Below, piece after piece: positions 60,501 through 64,000 of a DNA stretch of 64,000 nucleotides. Numbering within the stretch: position 1 is the first letter of the stretch; every line of letters starts with the position of its first letter. Source of the stretch: JBBIJO01 sp037445895 (GTDB lineage: Bacteria > Bacteroidota > Ignavibacteria > Kapaibacteriales > UBA2268); the NCBI GenBank assembly GCA_037445895.1, contig JBBIJO010000009.1:1-64000 (forward strand). Reading direction: 5' to 3'. The position numbers and the translations under genes were made by a program. Below the pieces are notes generated by a model, which made no database searches, had not been told where the DNA came from, and was given only the letters and a program-made list of their open reading frames with translations.

Positions 60501-62563
60501 GAACCTTGCGGAATATGAATTTCAATAGCCCCACCGCCAAAACCCGATTTGTTATTTTCGAATATGACTGGATAGTTGCCGCCATATCCAATTAATGCAT
60601 TCGCAACAACACCACCAGCACCTACAACCGACATACTCCGGGTTGTATAGATTGCACCTCCAAATGCGGTTGCGGTATTCCCCGTAAATTTAATGTTAAA
60701 TCCATAATCTCGGGTGATTGGGGAAACATCGGAACCGCCGATTATTGGGGACATTTCCGGATCGGTGTTCCCATCGACAAAGATAGCGCCACCAGAACCT
60801 GAACGGTTATTCGTAAATTCCGTCTCGTTGCCAAGCGCATCACGTCGGGGACCACCTTTTATTTGAAGTCTCCCAAAGGTATTTTCACAGAATATTGCAC
60901 CACCGCGAGAGAAATAACCGCTATTCGTTCCAGTAATCGAATCTTGCAGGTATTTAACATACGTTTCGTTGGAAATAAACTTTCCAGCTACAATCAACGA
61001 TGTATTTGAACCCACATAAATTGCACCACCGCGTGCACCATAAGTATTTCCATGATTCTGGAAATTATTAGCACTATTTCCAGTTGCTTCGAATGTATCT
61101 TCATTCGGGAAAACAATCAATCCACTGTTAGTATTAATAGAATTATTAATGCCCAAGCCTACTTCAATTCGTGTATCTTGTCCATATTGGTCGTTACGTC
61201 CAGCCATATAAATAGCTCCACCGAAGGCAACATTGCCAAATTGTTGTGGATACGATGCTGGTTCGTCTGTGGCATCTGTTACAATCGGAACGGGTGGATT
61301 ACCAATCAAACGAGTTCGGACATTTGCAAGCTGCACATAATTACGATCGAATTTAACATTACGGATACGACCGAGTAGGAGCGCCAGTCGTCCGTCGTCT
61401 ACAGATTGTCTTTGGAATCCAGTCAATGGTTCGGACGTAAATTCATCTATTAAGTCGTATGCCTTTATAGGATAATTCTGCAAAATCGACGAAATCGAAC
61501 CATCTTTTTCCAAATAATTTGGATTTTTATTGGATGGATAGTTTGGCAAAGTAGAAATCAAAGGATCAACGGGATAACCCTCGGGTGCTTGCAACAAAGC
61601 AAGAGCCCCACCACGATTTCGAGCCATATTATTCATAAATTCAACGTCAATCAGCCACAAACGGGACGATAACGAAGTAATGGCACCTCCGGTCCCATTC
61701 GTCAAACTTTTCAGAGTATTATTAAGTTCGTCCCAAGGACTCCCAAGTTCTGGGTCATAGAAGGGCTTATCGCCAACTGTAATGTCCTTTCGAAAGCCTT
61801 CGAAAGAGCAATTACGGAAGAAAGCCGCTCGCGCACCTGGTAGAACAACAATATGACCCCATTCGCGAGAAAAGTTATTTTCGGGCTGACCAATAAATCG
61901 AATCCTTGCCGGAGAAACATTCACACTTCTACCGCCCAAACGGGTCCATGGCCTTAATCTTAGATTCACATCATTGTCTGGGTCATTTTGCAATCGAGCT
62001 GCAAAAAACATTATAGCATATTCAAACGGAAGGAGCACTTGGTTTGGACCAAGCGGAAGTGGATCTTCGGGATAATTTTGAAACGTTCTATTGTTCTTGT
62101 TCAAAATAACCCCAAACATATAATTGTACTTGTTCGAATTAATCGTCAAATCGCGAGTAGTCCCCACATTAACCACACCGGTATAGGTAAAATAGTTAAG
62201 GTCGGAGTATCCGTCCCAACTATAAGGATTAGTAGGGGAACCAGGAATGTCAGTGGGGTCGAGTCCGCCGGGATTTGGAGCATAGGTTGAACTCGCAAAT
62301 CCATCGGCTATGATACGCCCGCCTACGGAGTCGATTAGACGCCCGTTTGGATAGAATTTTACGACTGTTCCGGGTTCAATAATGAGTGTTCCCCCAATTA
62401 CATAATCTCGATTAATGATATAAATCGAATCTTTAACGAACACTCGGATATCGCCAGGGGCAACACGACCCGAAACATAGACTTGGTTTTGTGCATAGGT
62501 ATTACCGAAACCAATAATACCCAACAAAACCAAAAACAGACTTAAACGAAGCAATCGTTGCAT
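54542..62563 (-). CDS. giant T9SS cargo: beta-helix with inserted seven-blade propeller
   Basis: 2673 residues; AGGAGG precedes the ATG. Signal peptide about 1-24. Residues about 30-800 are a right-handed beta-helix of the polymorphic-membrane-protein type, with repeated N-N-x-A/S-x-x-x-GGAI/V units (for example FTGNTATAFGGAIYTT). At about 840-1127 seven consecutive YCF48/BNR-like blades occur, each with GFxxGxxGxIlKTxDGGxTW. The GGAIY pattern resumes directly after (GLGGAIYILDA, about 1140-1300), so the propeller is inserted in the helix. Later parts hold beta-sandwich domains, including a cadherin/He_PIG-like one near 2170-2250 (QWLKINAISGLLYGKPG). The last 80 residues are a type A sorting domain (SPNPVSTSANVAFAL, VDALGNVV, YSYPVNVVK). 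Confidence 0.88.
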   Translation of the reverse strand: MQRLLRLSLFLVLLGIIGFGNTYAQNQVYVSGRVAPGDIRVFVKDSIYIINRDYVIGGTLIIEPGTVVKFYPNGRLIDSVGGRIIADGFASSTYAPNPGGLDPTDIPGSPTNPYSWDGYSDLNYFTYTGVVNVGTTRDLTINSNKYNYMFGVILNKNNRTFQNYPEDPLPLGPNQVLLPFEYAIMFFAARLQNDPDNDVNLRLRPWTRLGGRSVNVSPARIRFIGQPENNFSREWGHIVVLPGARAAFFRNCSFEGFRKDITVGDKPFYDPELGSPWDELNNTLKSLTNGTGGAITSLSSRLWLIDVEFMNNMARNRGGALALLQAPEGYPVDPLISTLPNYPSNKNPNYLEKDGSISSILQNYPIKAYDLIDEFTSEPLTGFQRQSVDDGRLALLLGRIRNVKFDRNYVQLANVRTRLIGNPPVPIVTDATDEPASYPQQFGNVAFGGAIYMAGRNDQYGQDTRIEVGLGINNSINTNSGLIVFPNEDTFEATGNSANNFQNHGNTYGARGGAIYVGSNTSLIVAGKFISNETYVKYLQDSITGTNSGYFSRGGAIFCENTFGRLQIKGGPRRDALGNETEFTNNRSGSGGAIFVDGNTDPEMSPIIGGSDVSPITRDYGFNIKFTGNTATAFGGAIYTTRSMSVVGAGGVVANALIGYGGNYPVIFENNKSGFGGGAIEIHIPQGSLLTPPEQRAVELRRVQFLNNTVGEGVAEINKPYVRGGGAIYSVSADLNVVKGVQFIGNKVYNGNGGAIAMVNPEENTKRFFVSDVDQVFVGSNSLAVGFISTNDVFTFKSFDYPPDTRMFTQFLDNTVEVDQSVLSTQSGSGTTQIEIGTEATIAKLYDVAFYDATSGFAVGQGGTIIKITQGGDKWEYKNYSQTYRLHSITFKNSNGFIAGDRGLILKSENNGGSWREVNPAIYSYALNDIFFPTATVGYSVGSQGMILKSTDAGETWFQVGNGVSNNNLYGVYFVSATRGFVVGDRGSILVTTDGGTTWDVRFTNTYATLKDVYFTDVQTGYAVGYWGVILKTVDGGNTWVKIHENASHNFNKIVFTSTTTGYAFGEYGLAMKTEDAGATWSLLDIGSMYSVYGGIFPTSQLGFISGDYGLLKRTTDGGSTWTDIKPADVSYVDVVRKNWDTDLPENGVGLGGAIYILDAVTDDRANRVDSVFFNRVRIQNNKAYTGAAVYSDNYNLRLIFNRSLITGNEAYSDIGYEQNVVTGPVERDNGRNIIRNAASSDLAGAILYGEIVGPYPSSSYHEAANSIYNNKARFLIRLPDAPNSKGVLSGRNAGFGGTDTLRGNYWGRTEANVTLEVTFQQQSNSKAQIETFFVDSDFNPKDETYMKFMYPQTGDPREQGPFESTQRINYQPVPLVNGNDENTPGQFSIPEKVLMSGLVYDLYDKGTDIKVADYSNRRMVPIEDFAVGIPPTLRIFDDSTKPSFGKYVKRWVRNPFDAEARDENGNLRYPFIAAMQDEYRPDKYGNYYHPIGYPLFLEAQTNYEGLAERSNHDPRLLNESVFFVINETTGDYIRVALKQVDENAPYREIFRARVELVPDSTNRNPNTTIRRTEEGLYNLGTGAYLLQQLQWNPEKEDRGSLPGRRYNATTTSFGRVPNIFSNRPGMPASNSGNQTFYAGERYRALPVDTGDFVRIVSRTVLWKDGPVAAYDGGISFRIVGSTEPPIFTGNVVKLQTDTIVKIVPSEFPSRAGMADTLKLVEFLHKVFLTEDRDYPAYPGTYSGLLPEEGQGRDSILSVTAMDTNKYFDPRSFLMPDGYSRLTYHWTVDQYSGLDRWLLVDTIPAGDQTVINPKDNALGYLVFRGRPINPYVVPGGESVTVRAENYPPTMRVIDSLKAIGAPQDTIDKFIYTFGPYLNAYKYDVENARFLQQDTILNGSRYFTEYSFKIFVVDSVPRFMDWVSTPEEAENQAETIYKRTDRAGTVVPYVIYKPSVYTCGMTSDGKLKANLTNKLRFQVDFNTDDELEDQAAVTLNPKGWDFRFGKTAYGFMNISIRNRDWWNSPGDTAVIDTTTYDQDFDGKKDESVITQTRPGWMGNQFLMKYGSDTDADPFGVDLTSKGQINVRIDSSVAWNMLTPTAQIRYNQSLNTDTTFTIIVNDGHSGINFMLMPVFVNVAPIIITETLPPAKEDIDYNPQLIDSAKAIKVYDPNFGQDHWFELIYSDYPDDQILRDPCFPEAGAFDLTGLKTTPQWLKINAISGLLYGKPGIKDAPRTEQVVVAVWDMVDGEKQLSAIKILTLFVDSTNHRPRLTSAPKVICVDRGKPYSDTLLVWDYDLKRGRTAGDPTEELTLRVIQPAGFTIEPPVIRGIRDLDTVKVIIKTDNFDAPTDPDGKVTIRVEVRDASGAYDTLVYRLKISDPTDFVCNLLIENTFPGNTPGSKTSAWQELQFGAAPRDATTGDGLDGEPVGTLDEKFCEYELPSIPPGDVFDARWTISLTNGTLRNIFPRAKNTPDFRVYKGRFQAGGEVGNTSTYYPVVISWRKDEIPDKTDNTRNPTGAQWFIRDDRSNGNVFNYNMKTGEGYPMGGDIKLIDDGDYWRVQINRSNVEGFLIVHDWISGVEPGAGVAYGINQVSPNPVSTSANVAFALPESGNIKIEVVDALGNVVATIASGFFGEGLNSVVWNVERSVSSGVYFLRLTTGSNTYSYPVNVVK

Positions 62564-62600
62564 AATACCTCCTAATAATTCCTACTATTAACAATAATAA

Positions 62601-62628
62601 TATTTATTTTACTGTTTAAAAACTTCAA
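62601..62628 (-). promoter_or_regulatory. possible promoter of the T9SS cargo series
   Basis: TTGAAG (62623-62628) and TAAATA (62601-62606) are 16 bases apart on the minus strand, about 38 bases ahead of the ATG at 62563. The spacing matches the other promoter-like elements in the window, but AT-richness limits confidence. Confidence 0.35.
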
Positions 62629-62663
62629 CATTTTTTAAATTATTTCCCCTCAATCAATTTATG

Positions 62664-63377
62664 TTATTCAATAATTATGCCAAGTCGAACTAATCCCGCT
62701 TTCGAAAGACCAACAAATTCCGATTGATTATCGCCGATAATTTGGCGATAAAGTTTTTCTGCCTTCGCTTTATCGACTACTTTTTCGAAGCATAGTGCAG
62801 CAAAATACATATAACGATTTTTCACACTTGTTGGCAAAGCATAAGTCGATGCTAACTCGTAATACTTTGCTGCTTCGGAATAATTCTTAATACTTTCGTA
62901 TGTAACAGCCAAACCAGCACTCGCACCTTCCAAAACTATGTTCGATTTTGAATCGAGCGCAATTTTGAAGTATTCTAACGCTTCGGTATATTTATTTATT
63001 TGGAGCAAACAATTGCCCGCATAAAGAGCAGCAACTTTCCCCTGTGGTGTTCCTTTATAATTATTTACTATTTCGATTAAACCAACAACATTTTCCCCAC
63101 GAACTTTCTTCGTCTTATCTCCATAAAGAGCCTTTTGGTAGTCGGCAACTTCAAGATATGGCAGCACACGAGAAATTGCAACCGATGCCTTGCCCTCCAT
63201 TTCCTCTTCCGATTTCGAGACAAAATATCGGACAACAAAAACAAGGATAACAAGAACAATTACTCCAACTGCTCCAATATTTATCGTTTTTCGGTTCTGT
63301 TCAACAAATTGCTGAAACCGAGTAGATTCCTTTTCCACCGCTTCGGGTTCTCTTTTAGCTAACTCCTCCAATTTCAA
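62664..63377 (-). CDS. membrane-anchored TPR protein (YfgM-like)
   Basis: 237 residues. An acidic head (1-31) precedes one membrane helix (about 33-53, IGAVGVIVLVILVFVVRYFV). The remaining part faces the periplasm if oriented like YfgM, and contains tetratricopeptide-type helical repeats (AALYAGNCLLQINKYTEALEYFKIAL, LAVTYESIKNYSEAAKYYELA). YfgM relatives associate with the Sec translocon and periplasmic chaperones. A comparable role in handling exported proteins would suit the cargo-rich neighbourhood, but is inferred. It is encoded between tatC and the giant T9SS cargo gene. Confidence 0.8.
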   Translation of the reverse strand: MKLEELAKREPEAVEKESTRFQQFVEQNRKTINIGAVGVIVLVILVFVVRYFVSKSEEEMEGKASVAISRVLPYLEVADYQKALYGDKTKKVRGENVVGLIEIVNNYKGTPQGKVAALYAGNCLLQINKYTEALEYFKIALDSKSNIVLEGASAGLAVTYESIKNYSEAAKYYELASTYALPTSVKNRYMYFAALCFEKVVDKAKAEKLYRQIIGDNQSEFVGLSKAGLVRLGIIIE

Positions 63378-63755
63378 TACTCTCTTTTTACCTCATATTT
63401 TAAAAATACATTTCCTTCCAAAGAAGGAATACCAACATAAAAACTCAAATGCAAAATTATTATTCATTTACTCAAAAATCAAACAAAAAAATCAAATTTC
63501 CCGACAAAAAACCCTCGAACAAGCATTATTTACCAACAAAAAAGTCATCTTTCTTTAACACTGTCAAACTTGCTTCACACTACTGCTCGCAACATAGCCC
63601 AAAAATCCTAAAATAATAAAGACAAATTTCCTTCCCCCCACAACCCCCAAATTTTTTTATTTTTCGAAAACACAAAAAATAAAATTAACAAAAAAATTAT
63701 TTCCAACACAATATTTTTAATTTTTTTATCGAAAAATCAAAAATTCGGAACTATG
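63378..63755. other. AT-rich intergenic region with one inverted repeat
   Basis: 378 bases between tatC and the TPR protein gene. It contains a perfect inverted repeat TTCCTTC-CAAA-GAAGGAA at 63412-63429, some 35 bases before the TPR start codon, possibly an operator. The remainder is A/T-runs with a short C-rich patch near 63633-63650. No gene or RNA was recognised. Confidence 0.5.
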
Positions 63756-64000
63756 TTACTGTTGGTCTGTGTTTTGTTTCTTCTTTTTCCTTTCCGAAGC
63801 TCTTGCAACAAGGATACTTATTTCGTAGAGGAAAAACAAAGGAGAGGCAAAAATTAACTGATTAATCGGGTCGGGCGTAGGAGTCAGTATTGCAGCAACG
63901 ATTAAAATCAGTATAATAGAATGCCGACGATACTTTCGCATAAATTTCGAAGTAAGGATGCCAAAACGCGATAACACAAAACTTACCATTGGCATTTCGA
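63756..64000 (-). CDS. tatC: twin-arginine translocase subunit TatC, C-terminal part
   Basis: Only the last 81 codons are inside the window; the frame continues past 64000. The visible protein reads EMPMVSFVLSRFGILTSKF, then RKYRRHSIILILIVAAILTPTPDPINQLI and SPLFFLYEISILVAR. This matches the final two membrane helices of TatC, including the E-x-P start of the fifth helix and the TPTPDP loop. TatC is the receptor for twin-arginine signal peptides and moves folded proteins across the inner membrane. It ends in a lysine-rich cytoplasmic tail. The Met at 63995 is internal, not a start. Confidence 0.93.
   Translation of the reverse strand, partial: EMPMVSFVLSRFGILTSKFMRKYRRHSIILILIVAAILTPTPDPINQLIFASPLFFLYEISILVARASERKKKKQNTDQQ

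Noticed and set aside
63756..63995. Separate small membrane protein starting at 63995
   Set aside because: The frame stays open through the window edge and the sequence matches the interior and end of TatC, so the Met is internal.

Overview
The window is an AT-rich chromosomal scaffold piece, almost entirely coding. Every protein gene is on the minus strand except comEC and pgeF (10517-13119) and a short integrase relic at the left edge. At least seven predicted secreted proteins end in a type A C-terminal sorting domain of the type IX secretion system (T9SS). Many lipoproteins, OmpA proteins and beta-helix or propeller proteins are present. This points to the Bacteroidota/Chlorobi group, and the mix of T9SS cargo with a Tmc/Hdr-like redox module suggests an Ignavibacteria- or Kapabacteria-like lineage. 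That placement is inference; no rRNA or marker gene was available. A 100-base run of N at 39991-40090 marks a scaffold gap inside a repetitive gene.

Layout, left to right. 113-232: remnant of a tyrosine recombinase. 245-4587: operon, read right to left, of a NarI/DsrM/TmcC-like cytochrome b subunit, an HdrD/TmcB-like iron-sulfur protein fused to a response-regulator receiver, a histidine kinase with two cysteine-bearing PAS domains, and a free receiver protein. A strong promoter with an overlapping palindrome precedes it. 4820-8529: M28 peptidase, biotin carrier protein, VWA-OmpA lipoprotein and a small lipoprotein. 8844-10136: LVIVD-repeat lipoprotein. 10517-13119 (plus strand): comEC and pgeF. 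13220-22555: compact operon of three secreted proteins, an OmpA-barrel protein, a receiver protein and a CHASE/PAS kinase whose ATP-binding domain looks dead. 22630-41105: surface-protein locus with a phage-tail-fibre-like secreted protein, a 4137-residue modular secreted protein and a 695-residue relative. 41205-42550: two NarL-type regulators. 42537-47431: nadE, two glycosyltransferases and a small outer-membrane barrel. 47452-62563: five T9SS cargo proteins, including a 2673-residue protein with a seven-blade YCF48-like propeller set inside a beta-helix. 62664-64000: a TPR membrane protein and the 3' end of tatC.

The window is dominated by envelope and secreted products plus five two-component genes sitting beside them. 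The two most unusual units are the redox/phosphorelay operon (245-4587) and the surface-fibre locus (22630-41105), with LuxR-type regulators immediately upstream of the latter. No rRNA, tRNA, CRISPR array, complete insertion sequence or T9SS machinery gene was recognised.
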